A stretch of DNA of 64,000 nucleotides from Vicugna pacos (GCF_048564905.1 NC_133007.1:7936001-8000000); one strand, 5' to 3'; counted from the stretch's first letter, positions 43,691-49,439 are shown. Numbers and translations: made by a program. Notes: generated by a model not told the origin, from the sequence alone.

Positions 43691-45586
43691 ACACGTATGT
43701 ATCTCCTATTGGTTCTGCTTCCCCGGAGAACTCCAATACACACAGCCACTCTAAGAACTGTGTCTCAAACTTTAAGCTTATAAATCACCTAGGAATATTA
43801 TTAAAATGAAATTTTTATTCAGTAAGTATGAGGTGGGCCATTTCTAACAAGCTCCCAGGGAATGCAGATGCCCCTGGTCCTGGCTGGTGAGTCACAATGA
43901 CTGGCGTGGTGTGGTGTCCTTTAAGACTTCGCTATTCAAAGGTCACATTTTAACCATCTGCTTACTCCCCAAAGTGAACAAATGTTAAAGGAAGTGAAGA
44001 AACACTGCCTGTTTCCAGATCAGCATTACTTATATTAAACCAAGGAGGAGGTCATACTTCCTGTTTTAAGCTAAGCAATCCAATTTTTATCATACGCATT
44101 AAAACCCAGAAGGATTGAAACTTAGTGAACTAAGACAATAAGGACTACTGACAACATGTAGAAGTTAGAGTAGTTTAAAAGCTCTTTTTAAAAATGAGAC
44201 CTGAAGAGAAAATTGAATCTGGTGACAGAAAGTTTCAATAAAAGGACAACATGGATTACCACCCAGACTTTAAATCATGGAAGAGAAAGGCTTCTAACCA
44301 ATGTTGGCTCACCTTTTTGCACAAATTCACACTTTATATTACACTAAAACTAGTCCATGTGCAATATAACTGTTTCATAAATAGTGAATTAAAAGTCTAA
44401 CAATCAATGAACTTCATTATGCAAACCTACACAGCAATACTTATATCCCTGGATCCAGCTGCTGTATTTACAATTACATTTAAGTAGGAAAAGCAAAAGC
44501 TTTTCTTTATGAAAGAAGCCTCAGGATGCCAAAGACAACTTGTCTCAGAAAGTTCCACACCTATCTGTTAACCACACAAGCCTCCAATTTCAAATCCTTG
44601 TTGAATTCAAACCTGTACAAATGTCACTGCAAAGATACATGGCCTGATGCAACAGATGACATCAGCTGGAGTGCTTACAGGTCCATCAATCTTCTGCATA
44701 AACCTTGACCTCAACAACAAACACGGTGTCACAGTCTTCTTTGTATTCATACATTAAGCAAACCTGGACATGAGAACTAATAAAACTTCCTAAGTCTCTC
44801 CCTCCCTCAAGATTTATAACTTAGTACTGAACTGACTAGGTTAGATGCCCTGCTAATTACCACCATTATGCTCACTACACCTATTAAAAGAGTAATTAGT
44901 AGCACTCATTTGTAGTAATCTAATTATTTTAAAGGGGGGAGTTCTCACTCACTTAACTTGGCCCTCCGTGAGGGCAGACACATCTGTCTCCATCACGTGC
45001 TGCAGCCCAGCACCTGGCAGGGCACCAATAATCACTCACAGGTTAGGTGGTTGAAGGAATGAACAAATGAATGAATGATGTCTAAGACATAGTAGATATC
45101 CCCACAAAATGTTCACTGAATTAAAAAGAAAGGCTTATTTTCTTATGTCTTTGTTTGTTACCAGACATATAAACTGTATGTGATAAAAATCCTAAATTCA
45201 AGCATACACTGCAAACTCAGCTTTTAATAAAGCTCACCTCTAGGAGAGGTGAGGCAATTTTCACAGCAGTGTCACCAGCAGTATCTAAGGCAGCTGTGAC
45301 TGCCACTTAACCCAGTGTGTTTGTTCCTTTCTGCTCTCCTTATTAATTTACTTTCCTCCTCTGCACCATCACAGTGCCTACCAGCACATCCACTGATGAT
45401 AAAGAGTGCTAAAGAGATGGTAGTTCTTGTTCTAGAACACTGGATTTCTTCTCTAGAAGCCTCACCATTACTCAGTATCTCCAGGGGCTCCTCCGAACGG
45501 TCTCCCTGGCTTTCCTCCTTTTCCTCAGTGTCTTCACTGGACTTTGACAGCCGTCTTCTCAGCGACATCTTCTCTTCACCCACCAT
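1208..45586 (-). CDS. SOAT1: SOAT1, sterol O-acyltransferase 1 (ACAT1), complete coding region in 15 exons
   Basis: Coding segments in gene order are 45586-45466, 27924-27866, 13970-13825, 12770-12711, 11807-11700, 10869-10587, 9873-9795, 9218-9137, 8826-8781, 8013-7884, 6229-6132, 4904-4806, 3757-3622, 3028-2883 and 1264-1208. They sum to 1650 nt, or 549 codons plus stop, with every junction GT-AG and in phase. The protein matches human SOAT1 (550 aa) as I recall it. It has an acidic N-terminal cytosolic region (1-128, tetramer-forming in the family), a first membrane helix near 140-160 and the MBOAT multi-pass core. The FYKDWWN motif is at 402-408, Asn420 corresponds to human Asn421, and His459 in VVHEYAL corresponds to catalytic His460. 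The enzyme makes cholesteryl esters from cholesterol and fatty acyl-CoA in the ER membrane. SOAT2 is excluded by the N-terminus ([10 protein letters not shown]) and close match throughout. Nothing breaks the frame. Confidence 0.97.
1265..2882 (-). other. SOAT1: SOAT1 intron 15
   Basis: Its ends are a GTGAGT donor at 2,882 and an AAG acceptor at 1,265. It contains a camelid SINE at 2,241-2,377 followed by an A-rich stretch to about 2,710. The rest is AT-rich unique sequence in which I recognise nothing. Confidence 0.85.
2241..2377 (+). repeat. Camelid tRNA-derived SINE
   Basis: The head GGAGGGAATACCTCAAGTGG, the GCATGCTTAGCATGCATGAG core and a B-box-like GGGTCCAATCCC are followed by CTCC and an A-rich tail with AAAAG repeats. 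It is moderately diverged and lies in intron 15, antisense to SOAT1. Confidence 0.85.
2883..3028 (-). CDS. SOAT1: SOAT1 exon 15 (residues 483-531)
   Basis: This 146-nt exon starts GACTTTAG|TGGCTTTC and ends AAAAAT|GTGAGT. It encodes (M)[20 protein letters not shown] onward, ending [17 protein letters not shown]. It holds the last membrane helices and the conserved [10 protein letters not shown] block. Confidence 0.96.
3622..3757 (-). CDS. SOAT1: SOAT1 exon 14 (residues 438-483, catalytic histidine)
   Basis: This 136-nt exon starts CACTCTAG|TTTTTC and ends TTTGGAA|GTAAGT. It reads [20 protein letters not shown], then [16 protein letters not shown] and a hydrophobic run ending FMFFG. His459 in VVHEYAL is the counterpart of catalytic His460 in human and sits in a membrane helix, as expected for MBOAT enzymes. 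Confidence 0.97.
4380..4485 (+). repeat. L1 3' tail fragment
   Basis: The stretch reading GCTGTACACCAGGAATTGAC, then ACTATACATCAATAAAAAAA, matches the end of the L1 3' UTR seen elsewhere in the window. It lies in intron 13. Confidence 0.6.
4806..4904 (-). CDS. SOAT1: SOAT1 exon 13 (residues 405-437, active-site region)
   Basis: This 99-nt exon runs between TTTCCTCAG|GATTGG and CTCTGG|GTAAGT. All 33 residues match recalled human SOAT1, beginning [20 protein letters not shown] and ending YKDFLW. It completes the FYKDWWN motif and holds Asn420 and His424, equivalent to human Asn421 and His425. A camelid SINE lies only about 35 bp upstream of its acceptor. Confidence 0.97.
4940..5090 (+). repeat. 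Camelid tRNA-derived SINE next to the exon 13 acceptor
   Basis: It has a tRNA-like head (GGGAGGGTACAGCTCAGTGG, A-box), a B-box-like ATTCAATCCC and a tail of AAATAAATAAA. Read along SOAT1 its reverse complement ends about 35 bases before the exon 13 acceptor, so it lies at or beside the branch-point zone. Confidence 0.9.
6132..6229 (-). CDS. SOAT1: SOAT1 exon 12 (residues 372-404, start of the FYxDWWN motif)
   Basis: This 98-nt exon runs between ATGTTTAG|GTGTGC and TATAAG|GTAATG. It encodes [20 protein letters not shown] followed by [13 protein letters not shown]. Its end supplies FYK of the FYKDWWN motif, split from DWWN by intron 12. [21 protein letters not shown] is unchanged from human. 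Confidence 0.96.
7310..7430 (+). repeat. L2 3' end fragment
   Basis: GTGTCCCCAGCACCTGGCAT followed by a GGAATGAATGAA end follows the L2 3' consensus. It lies in intron 11. Confidence 0.6.
7884..8013 (-). CDS. SOAT1: SOAT1 exon 11 (residues 329-372)
   Basis: This 130-nt exon starts GTTTCAG|TTTTTGG and ends TTGCCAG|GTAACG. It encodes [20 protein letters not shown], then [20 protein letters not shown] and ILP. The second half is nearly identical to human, while the first half carries several hydrophobic swaps and Glu-to-Lys (IFERL to IFKRL). Confidence 0.95.
8656..8708 (-). repeat. 53-bp L1 3'-tail micro-insertion
   Basis: A T-rich stretch ending ACAATGTTGTGTCAC is the reverse complement of the L1 3' end. 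It is bracketed by 11-bp direct repeats AAATTATTCTT at 8,645-8,655 and 8,709-8,719. It is an extremely 5'-truncated retrotransposition event in intron 10. Confidence 0.8.
8781..8826 (-). CDS. SOAT1: SOAT1 exon 10 (residues 313-328)
   Basis: At 46 nt this is the smallest exon before the terminal one. It runs from TTTTTAG|GACTCC to GCACAG|GTAAAT and encodes [16 protein letters not shown]. Human has [16 protein letters not shown]. The core VRWGYVAM is conserved. Confidence 0.94.
9137..9218 (-). CDS. SOAT1: SOAT1 exon 9 (residues 286-313)
   Basis: This 82-nt exon runs between TTTTCCAG|GCACTG and TATCCCAG|GTAACG. It reads [20 protein letters not shown] and then YRDNYP. The [13 protein letters not shown] stretch is a family hallmark shared with SOAT2 and DGAT1-like MBOATs. 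Confidence 0.95.
9795..9873 (-). CDS. SOAT1: SOAT1 exon 8 (residues 260-286)
   Basis: This 79-nt exon starts TTTGTAG|ATTCGT and ends AATTCAA|GTATGT. It encodes [20 protein letters not shown] and then SAKENS. The [16 protein letters not shown] block matches human exactly and is a cytosolic loop. Confidence 0.95.
10587..10869 (-). CDS. SOAT1: SOAT1 exon 7 (residues 165-259)
   Basis: The largest coding exon (283 nt) starts at CCCCAG|GCTGG and ends GAACAG|GTAAGA. It holds several membrane segments and the conserved blocks [22 protein letters not shown] and [13 protein letters not shown]. Compared with recalled human SOAT1, about a quarter of its 94 full codons differ, including Trp-to-Cys in the TWW motif (TWC here). 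The frame is intact and both splice sites are strong. Confidence 0.95.
11700..11807 (-). CDS. SOAT1: SOAT1 exon 6 (residues 129-165, first membrane helix)
   Basis: This 108-nt exon runs between TTTACAG|TGAGCTG and GGAAG|GTAAGA. After [15 protein letters not shown] comes a hydrophobic run ([15 protein letters not shown]) ending DYIDEG, the first transmembrane helix of the MBOAT core. The adjacent DHIRTIYH segment is almost unchanged from human. Confidence 0.95.
12333..12380 (+). repeat. 48-bp perfect direct repeat, copy 1 (intron 5)
   Basis: It begins CTAACTCCTTTGAAACTAGA and ends CCAGAAAGAAGGA. It is identical over all 48 bases to 14,655-14,702, and flanking bases do not match. It does not resemble a transposon family I know. 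Confidence 0.9.
12498..12649 (+). repeat. Camelid tRNA-derived SINE
   Basis: The head GGGAGGGCATAGCTCAGTGG and GTCCAATCCCCAGTAC are visible, with an A-rich tail. It is flanked by imperfect 12-bp direct repeats (AGAACAGCTTGA at 12,486-12,497; AGAATAGTTTGA at 12,650-12,661), consistent with an L1-driven insertion. It lies in intron 5. Confidence 0.88.
12711..12770 (-). CDS. SOAT1: SOAT1 exon 5 (residues 109-129)
   Basis: This 60-nt exon runs between TTCCCAG|AGATCAG and CTTAGA|GTGAGT. It reads [20 protein letters not shown] and ends with two bases of Asp129. It is the cytosolic stretch just before the first membrane helix. Confidence 0.95.
12885..12970 (-). repeat. MIR fragment (antisense)
   Basis: CTCCAGGTCCTGTGTTAAGG and TGTTATCTCATCTACTCCTT match the reverse complement of the MIR 3' half. 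Confidence 0.5.
13420..13615 (+). repeat. MIR SINE
   Basis: CACGCTCTGGAGCCAGACTG, then GGGTTCAAATCC, CTTGGGCAACATATAACTGC and the CAAGTGTTGGCTGTT end follow the MIR consensus in order. It lies in intron 4. Confidence 0.85.
13825..13970 (-). CDS. SOAT1: SOAT1 exon 4 (residues 61-109)
   Basis: The acceptor is ATTCTAG|GAATTG and the donor GCTAA|GTAAGT. It reads [20 protein letters not shown] onward and ends GENHHRA plus two bases of Lys109. As recalled, the human exon reads SVLEGEKNNHRAK where this one reads [11 protein letters not shown], two residues shorter. With a one-residue gain in exon 2 this explains 549 rather than 550 residues. Confidence 0.95.
14655..14702 (+). repeat. 48-bp perfect direct repeat, copy 2 (intron 3)
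   Basis: It is identical to 12,333-12,380 and in the same orientation, 2.3 kb away. Exons 4 and 5 and a MIR lie between the copies. No target-site duplication or poly(A) is evident. Confidence 0.9.
15405..15895 (-). mobile_element. ERV1-type LTR fossil (LTR C)
   Basis: Read on the minus strand it has a U3-like part related to the neighbouring LTR, a TTCGGGAAAGGCCCCCTGTG-type R region, a polyadenylation-signal-like site near its end, and a terminus GGGTGACA at 15,405. Its 5' edge abuts the oppositely oriented LTR A. It is probably a solo or truncated LTR, is clearly degraded, and has no adjoining internal region that I recognise. Confidence 0.7.
15896..16546 (+). mobile_element. ERV1-type LTR fossil (LTR A)
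   Basis: CCCAAAATGGCTAAGGCCAA near the start, a long shared U3, a degraded polyadenylation region and an end GTGACA at 16,546 fit an ERV1 LTR. The order of blocks matches the reverse complement of LTR B (17.62-18.17 kb). It is a solo-type fossil. The exact 5' edge is uncertain because it abuts LTR C. Confidence 0.75.
16600..17050 (+). repeat. Ancient mammalian interspersed repeat, unassigned
   Basis: AAGTGCCAGGTACAGTTCTG, GGTGCTGGAGACAACAAACA and AGCCCTGTGGCAGGAACACC belong to a repeat wording common across mammals. Related stretches appear at about 53.2-53.87, 58.64-59.05 and 59.83-60.40 kb. Confidence 0.45.
17270..17292. repeat. (GATT)n short tandem repeat
   Basis: About five GATT units, GTGATTGATTGATTGATTGA and on. 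Confidence 0.85.
17618..18172 (-). mobile_element. ERV1-type LTR fossil (LTR B)
   Basis: On the minus strand, blocks such as GAACTAAGGGCCCCACCCAG and GGTCACACACCCTGCAGCCC match LTR A in the same order. It ends CTTTCGGGACA at 17,618. It is oriented opposite to LTR A with about 1.1 kb between them. The sequence in between is not recognisable retroviral coding DNA. Confidence 0.75.
18190..18499 (+). mobile_element. Second-type ERV LTR fragment (LTR E)
   Basis: GGCTGGAACAGTTCCTGGAG, CCTCAATTTGGCTCAAATAAAA in part, and a terminal TCATCGACA resemble the R-U5 end of a class I LTR. It lies immediately beside LTR B. The start is approximate. Confidence 0.6.
19690..20290 (+). mobile_element. ERV LTR fossil with repeated R/U5 units (LTR D)
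   Basis: A module CTGAGATGGCCC[G/A]CA..CTGTCTA..GTGTGTATCT recurs about three times (20,023, 20,118 and, partly, 20,185), followed by CTCCAAATAAACTTGC, a polyadenylation signal. This layout is known from class I LTRs. No internal region is attached, so it is read as a solo LTR. Confidence 0.65.
20655..20905 (-). repeat. MIR SINE (antisense)
   Basis: ATCATTTATTGAATGACTGT, TTACCCAAGGTCACATCTTG and the closing GTTACACTACACTGC are the reverse complement of nearly full-length MIR. It lies in intron 3. Confidence 0.82.
21319..21447 (-). repeat. Camelid tRNA-derived SINE, same sense as SOAT1
   Basis: On the minus strand it reads GAGGAGGTAAAAGGTATAGC and then GGTCCTGGGTTCAGTCCCC, with the A-rich tail at the low-coordinate end. 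It is more diverged than the other copies. Confidence 0.8.
22820..23310 (+). repeat. Ancient interspersed repeat, unassigned
   Basis: TCTTGCCAGTGAGATACAGG, AAATGGCTGGAGCCACGTGG and GAAACCAGGGTCCCTGAAGA follow a recurrent mammalian repeat whose name I cannot give. It is non-coding here. Confidence 0.45.
24432..24655. mobile_element. Palindromic DNA-transposon relic
   Basis: The left part (CTGCCAGATTTAGCAAATAA ... AGGACATCCAGTTACATGTG) is repeated in inverted order on the right (CACATTTAACTAGGCATACTG ... ATTTTATCTGACAAC, in part). This is a long imperfect palindrome typical of small non-autonomous DNA transposons. The family is not assigned. Confidence 0.6.
26469..26645 (-). repeat. L1 3' end fragment
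   Basis: Plus-strand reading GTCAATCTCTGGTGTACAGC and then CTCCCTGTGCTATATACCAG is the reverse complement of the L1 3' region found at 32,976-33,783. It is 5'-truncated and moderately diverged, in intron 3. Confidence 0.8.
27866..27924 (-). CDS. SOAT1: SOAT1 exon 3 (residues 41-60)
   Basis: This 59-nt exon runs between CCTTAG|GTCGG and GCAGAG|GTCAGT and reads [20 protein letters not shown]. Human has [20 protein letters not shown]. It encodes the predicted amphipathic helix of the N-terminal oligomerisation region. Introns of 17.5 and 13.9 kb isolate it on both sides. Confidence 0.95.
28250..29380 (+). repeat. Old L1 ORF2 and 3' fragments, rearranged
   Basis: Sequence typical of degraded L1 ORF2 is visible, for example AATATCATATGAAAAGATGC and AAGGAAATGCAAATTAAAAC. 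A 3'-end-like piece (GGGTCAATTATCTCAATAAA, about 28.66 kb) interrupts it before further ORF2-derived sequence resumes near 28.86 kb. This implies deletion or nesting. Confidence 0.75.
29619..30095 (+). repeat. L1 3' end with poly(A)
   Basis: It begins in the last part of ORF2 (GCAGCAACATGGAGGGACCT), runs through the 3' UTR (CAATCAACTATACCTCAATT) and ends in about ten A at 30,086-30,096. It is antisense to SOAT1 in intron 2. Confidence 0.85.
32976..33783 (-). repeat. 5'-truncated L1 with target-site duplications
   Basis: The minus strand carries the C-terminal part of L1 ORF2 ([20 protein letters not shown] at about 33.7 kb, then GTWM-like [16 protein letters not shown] near 33.4 kb) and the 3' UTR. 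Target duplications TAATTTGAACCAG (32,963-32,975) and TAATTTGAATCAG (33,784-33,796) differ by one base. The ORF2 remnant is interrupted, so this is a dead copy. It has the same sense as SOAT1, in intron 2. Confidence 0.93.
34533..34727. mobile_element. hAT-type non-autonomous DNA transposon relic
   Basis: It starts CAGTGCTGTCCAATAGAAAT and ends CATACTGAACAGTGCAG. The termini are inverted relatives, and the interior (TCAATTCAGACCAGCCACGG) follows a widespread mammalian hAT-Charlie-like element. Confidence 0.6.
34729..34865. mobile_element. Second hAT-type relic
   Basis: CAGGGGTCAGCAAATTTTTT, GGCCAGAGAGTAAGTGTTTT and GGGCCACATGGCCC are typical of the left part of a hAT-Charlie family element. 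It is truncated on the right. Confidence 0.6.
35190..35431 (+). repeat. Young 5'-truncated L1 3' end with perfect target-site duplication
   Basis: It comprises L1 3' UTR sequence with a poly(A) tail of about 16 A. A perfect 15-bp duplication AGAGAGCTGTTACCA flanks it (35,175-35,189 and 35,432-35,446). The clean tail and duplication suggest a recent, probably lineage-specific insertion. Confidence 0.92.
36930..37105 (-). repeat. MIR fragment (antisense)
   Basis: TCATTTATTCTTTATAACAG and CCACAGCCAGTAAGTAAATG fit MIR reverse complement. It is diverged. Confidence 0.6.
37660..38760 (+). repeat. Ancient L1 remnant
   Basis: Phrases such as GAAACAAAAATGGGCAAAGG and AACCCAAATGCCCACCAACA are hallmarks of the distal L1 ORF2 region. 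It is strongly diverged. Confidence 0.7.
39410..39850 (+). repeat. L2-like remnant
   Basis: The CT-rich text with CAAACTCAAATTCTACTTCC and CTGTGAGACACTTTCC resembles the L2 region coding the distal ORF and 3' UTR. It is strongly diverged. Confidence 0.45.
40820..40985 (+). repeat. Ancient L1 fragment
   Basis: GGAGGGCAGTATTTCCAGAG and CTAGGAATGTATCCAAGGAA resemble the late ORF2 region of old L1 elements. Confidence 0.55.
41673..42177. mobile_element. Tigger-like (pogo/Tc1-mariner) non-autonomous DNA transposon inside L1
   Basis: Terminal inverted repeats CAGGCATACCTTG and CAAGGTATGCCTA bound a 505-bp element. A TA target duplication is visible on both sides, and removing the element rejoins the L1 sequence CCTAAATAAATAGAAAG. 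There is no transposase frame. The family name is from recalled TIR sequence, while the TIRs and nesting are direct. Confidence 0.87.
42237..42715 (+). repeat. Old interspersed repeat interrupting L1, family not assigned
   Basis: It begins TTTCCTAAGGCTGATATAAC, contains CAGTTCTGGAGGATGAGCTG and ends near AGCCAACCACAGA. This wording is common across mammalian genomes in an old repeat class I could not name with confidence. Confidence 0.6.
43646..43696. repeat. (TA)n(CA)n microsatellite
   Basis: A short TA run passes directly into about 16 CA units with one interruption. Confidence 0.9.
43750..43905. mobile_element. MER5-type hAT relic
   Basis: TGTCTCAAACTTTAAGCTTA, AATCACCTAGGAATATTATT and TTTCTAACAAGCTCCCAGGG match the MER5A-like consensus in order. 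Confidence 0.7.
44960..45085 (+). repeat. L2 3' end fragment
   Basis: CCGTGAGGGCAGACACATCT, CCCAGCACCTGGCAGGGCAC and repeated GAATGAATGA match the L2 terminus. It is near exon 2, in intron 2. Confidence 0.75.
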
Positions 45587-45594
45587 TGTGTTGC
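45466..45594 (-). CDS. SOAT1: SOAT1 exon 2 (start codon; residues 1-40)
   Basis: The acceptor is TTTCGTAG|GCAACACA and the ATG at 45,586-45,584 follows 8 nt of 5' UTR. The peptide begins [16 protein letters not shown], matching human [16 protein letters not shown]. The donor AATG|GTGAGG leaves one base of codon 41. The segment is highly charged (many Glu, Ser, Lys) and is the cytosolic N-terminal tail, the fastest-evolving part of the family. A second Met at residue 7 is also conserved. Confidence 0.95.
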
Positions 45595-46124
45595 CTACGA
45601 AAGAAGACACATACAGCTTTTAACTAAGTATCTGGCTTAGGCAAATTTCACCACAGCACCATATTCAGGGCAAGGGGAAATGATATACTCTCTTCCTTTT
45701 GTTTTACTTTAGTCATATTTAAGCATTTTCTGAGTACAAGATACTATAACAAGTATGAAGAAATAGTCCCTATAAAGTAATTAGCTGGTTTCAAAACATA
45801 GCCCCACTCTTAAAGGGTAAGTCAGTCAATGAAAAACAAAGTACATGAAAAATGAAGAATTAAATAAAAGGTAGATACAAAGGTGCCACAAGCTAGAGCA
45901 CAATCAACATGTCGGGTCAATGGTAAAGACAATACATACCTCAAGTTCAGAGACAGCAGAGATCACTGAGAGATGTAAAGCTTTCACAGAAAAGGTATGT
46001 GAACTGAGTCTTGCAGGAGGGGAACGGAGCCCCCCGTGGGTGAGAACGGGTGAAAATAAGGTCCTCGTAAGCCTGTTCCGGGGACCATGACTGATCAGAC
46101 TACTTCACTAGAGGACAAGAAACA

Positions 46125-46265
46125 AGTTTTTCGCTGAGTATCTACTAACCGCCAAGACTCTAGTGGGTGCTTTAAGCTTTCTCATCTGATCTTCATAATT
46201 CTGCAAAAAAAGATGTTATTACTCCTAGTTCACATATGAGAAAAAGTAAGGCTCCAGGGAGTTAC
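46125..46265 (-). repeat. MIR fragment (antisense)
   Basis: GTATCTACTAACCGCCAAGA and CTCATCTGATCTTCATAATT match the MIR 3' region in reverse. Confidence 0.5.
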
Positions 46266-46369
46266 TGTCAATGCCCCATACACACACACCAGGAACACAC
46301 CACTGGTTGAACAAGTCAAGTTAACTAGGAACGCACATCATGGGAAACTGGAGGGCATCCCAGTAAGAC

Positions 46370-46800
46370 ATTAGAAATGATTTATTCAGGGTTTGGTATT
46401 TGGCTAAGTGATCTTAGGGGGAAAGTCCAAAAGTCCAAAAGCAGCAAGGGTTCACTCTGGCTCGGGTGCTGTCAGCGAGGGAGGACAGTTCGATGATGGG
46501 GTACGCCAACAGTCCTCTATGGGGAGGCAGACAGAGGGAGGCTGATGCTGTAATTGGTAACGCAGCAACAATCCTTCCCAGTAGCCTGGAGGAGGGGATA
46601 TTGGATATTTTGTGACTTGGACGATGTTCATGTTTTATCTGTCTTCAGATGTGATTACGTCATGCTCTTACTCTTGTCTTGATCCATCATGGTCACAAGA
46701 TGGCCTTGTCTGATGCTGATGTTCTGTGAAATCATCTGCGTTCCACAGAAGAACACCCGAAGACCTAGCTGCGCCAGGCCAGCTCACAGCAACCCAAGGC
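46370..46800 (-). mobile_element. Possible old LTR, perhaps ERVL
   Basis: On the minus strand CTGGCCTGGCGCAGCTAGGT, a block CAAGACAAGAGTAAGAGCAT and a late GAATAAATCATTTCTAATG resemble an old LTR ending in a polyadenylation region. Edges and family are uncertain. Confidence 0.4.
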
Positions 46801-47384
46801 CCGGCTGATGGTGCAAGCGCGGCCCGAGGATGTCAAGGGCTGCTTCTCCCCGTACAGTAACTTGCCTGAGCCCACACAGGGCCAGAGTTGAACCTCAGTC
46901 AGATCCAAACTGCAAACACCACCCCTCCACTGGGATTTTTTTTCTTAAGTTGGTAACAGAGAAATGTGATGAGGGAAAAAGATTAAAAAAAAAAAAAAAG
47001 AGCTGGAGTCAAACTATAAAGGCCTCACAAATTAGGACTTTTTCCAGCTAGGCAGTGGTGAGCACTGAAAACTATGATCAAAATCAAATTTCAGGCAGAT
47101 CAACACCAAGACAGTACAAAGTTTACTCCAAAGCAGTGTTTTTACTGTGTATGAAGTTGTCATCAGTCTGAAACAAAAAGAAAAATAATGAAGTACTCAC
47201 TAGACTATTTTTAAATTCTAAGATTATGGTCTTTCTAACCATTTATGTTAAGACTTCCTTTTCTGTATGAAATAGAAGTCATGGTGAGTTTGATTGTTTT
47301 CTGAAATATCACTGCTTGGCAAAGTAAATATCTGACAGATCTAGATCAGTTTCCTTCTATTTTTTTCTTTCTTCTTTTTTTTTG

Positions 47385-47640
47385 CATTTTCATATTCTTT
47401 TTCATTATAGGTAGAAGTACCTTTGAAGTATACTCAGTTTACAATGTTGTGTCAATTTCTGGTGTACAGCACAATACTTCAGTCATATAGGTACATACAT
47501 ATATTCATTTTCATATCCTTTTAACCATAAGTTACTGCAAGATATTGAATATAGCTCCCTGTGTATAAACTTGTTTATCTATTTTATATATAGTAGTTAG
47601 TATCTGCAAATCTCGAACTCCTAATTTATCCCTTTCCACC
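47385..47640 (-). repeat. L1 3' end fragment
   Basis: GTCAATTTCTGGTGTACAGC and TTACTGCAAGATATTGAATA match the reverse complement of the L1 3' UTR seen at 32,976-33,783. It lies in intron 1. Confidence 0.82.
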
Positions 47641-48229
47641 TTCCTACTTTTTTCTGAAATGAAACAAATGAAACAGAATTAAGAAACAGCGGGCAAATAT
47701 ATCAAGTAGACATTTTTAGGAGACCGGTAAGACCCAATCAAGAAGAAAGACCTAGGAAGGAGGTTAGAGCAACTGATAAATCTGAAAGTCATTTGTGTAA
47801 CAGGACAGAGGAAGCCAGAACAACACCTAATTCTCCAACAGAAAAGACAGGAGAAGTGAAAACTGACAACTAAACTCTGGGGGATGCCCTCAAGAAAGAC
47901 ATGGAGAAGTAGAAAAGAAATCAGGGAAGAAACAGAGAAAGATACAAAAAGAACCAAGATGTTTCAAAACGGGGGACACAACACAGGAGACAACAATGTG
48001 GAATTAGAAACAGGGACTCTGCTTCTGACTGCTTATGTGCTTTACATTATCATGTCTTTTAATCTCAATATAATCTTTAACGTAGGCACTGCTATTTCAT
48101 TCCCCCAATATTGTCTTTGGTCACCATGTCTTCCTTATGCTCCTTCCCGTCTCCAGAAGGCCGTTTCTCCCCTGTTCCTTCTTTGTCTGGCTAATCTGAC
48201 TCACGCTTCAAAGGAAGAGTCAATGCAGC

Positions 48230-48500
48230 AGCAGTAATAATGACAACGGTTTTGACTTAATGGGCTGTATGGCTGTTATGTACCTACTACACATGGCGCT
48301 GCTAAGTCCTTTACATTTTCTTATTCAATCTTTACAACCTTGGAAGGTAGGTACTAAGCCATTTTGCAAGTGAGAAAAATATAGCTTACGGGGGGCGATT
48401 TAATTTGCCCCAGATCGTATAATTCTCCAACTGCAGAACTGGGTGGGATTCAAAACCAGAACTGCTGGATTCCACAGCCTCACCTGTGATCACCAGATCG
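48230..48500 (-). repeat. MIR SINE (antisense)
   Basis: GTTATGTACCTACTACACAT, CTTATTCAATCTTTACAACC and GGATTCAAAACCAGAACTGC follow the reversed MIR order over most of its length. Confidence 0.7.
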
Positions 48501-49439
48501 CCTCGGCCTGCCTCCTCTGCTAAGGTTTCTTTGACCACCGTCTCTCATCTCACCTGCCTCTGTGGTCCACTGCCCCTGCACCCAGCCACACTACCACACT
48601 CAGTGAGTCACACTGTCTGCCTCTTACACTAAGCAGAAGCTTCTTGAAGACAGGGACTACACAGTATTTTCTCTTTGAACTCCCCCAATCTAGTGGGGAG
48701 TATCTGGAGCATCACAGGCATGTATCAGTACAGAAAGCGGATGGATCCGTTAGCACCACAATTACGCTGAGTAATACGATACAGTTCTCTAACCTTAGAG
48801 AATCAAGAAGACAATATGTGCTAGAAGGATGCCAATGAGCTTCATACCCTGTACTCAACAAAATAACCAACAATCACTCTAAGTGGGGATGGGGGTCCCC
48901 CAGACTCCTGAGGGAACTCAAAAACAACTTCAACTATTTCAATAACTGAAATAAAAAATTATATGTTTATCATATAAGCAAGCAATACAGGCTCACTAAA
49001 ACAATGTTATTTTGTTTTTGGCTGAGACTTATCAACTCATTGAGAAATCAGTTATCTTATACTGATTAAAAGGTAAAAAAATAATAATTAAAAAAAAATC
49101 AATAAACCAAGCCTGACAGACAAATAAATGCTGTTAAACAGGCCAAAAGCGAAGAGAAAAAAAAAAAAAAAAGCAAGCCTGGGTACCCTGTAGAAGAATA
49201 AAAAAACTTACAGGAGTCCTTGGTGATGAGATTAGGAACCACTAACCCAGCCTAAAGAGTAAAGCCTGACTTCAACAGCTGAAGCACAGGTACTGAGTTT
49301 GCACAATTACACAGCCATAGATTCATCGACATGTCAGAGGTGAGCCAAAGAAGAAAACGCTAACCCTTCATTAAAAAAAAAGAAGTCTTTATCTTACAGT
49401 CCATATTAATATCTTTGGCCTCAATTTCCTCCACTTAGC

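Larger units (their letters stand above)
27925..45465 (-). other. SOAT1: SOAT1 intron 2 (17.5 kb)
   Basis: It is dominated by L1 pieces at 28.25-29.38, 29.62-30.09, 32.98-33.78, 35.19-35.43, 37.66-38.76, 40.82-40.98 and 41.19-43.58 kb. DNA transposon relics lie at 34.53-34.87 and 43.75-43.90 kb, and a Tigger-like element at 41.67-42.18 kb. L2 and MIR remnants are at 36.93-37.10, 39.41-39.85 and 44.96-45.08 kb. I recognise nothing in 30.1-31.8 kb. No coding exon is seen between exons 2 and 3. Confidence 0.85.

Noticed and set aside
43473-43783. Open frames with Thr-His repeats (HTHTHTHTH)
   Set aside because: They translate a CA microsatellite attached to L1 sequence.
45272-45465. Extension of the exon 2 frame past codon 41
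   Set aside because: The frame runs on into intron 2. The GTGAGG donor at 45,465 and exact continuation at exon 3 show it is not coding.
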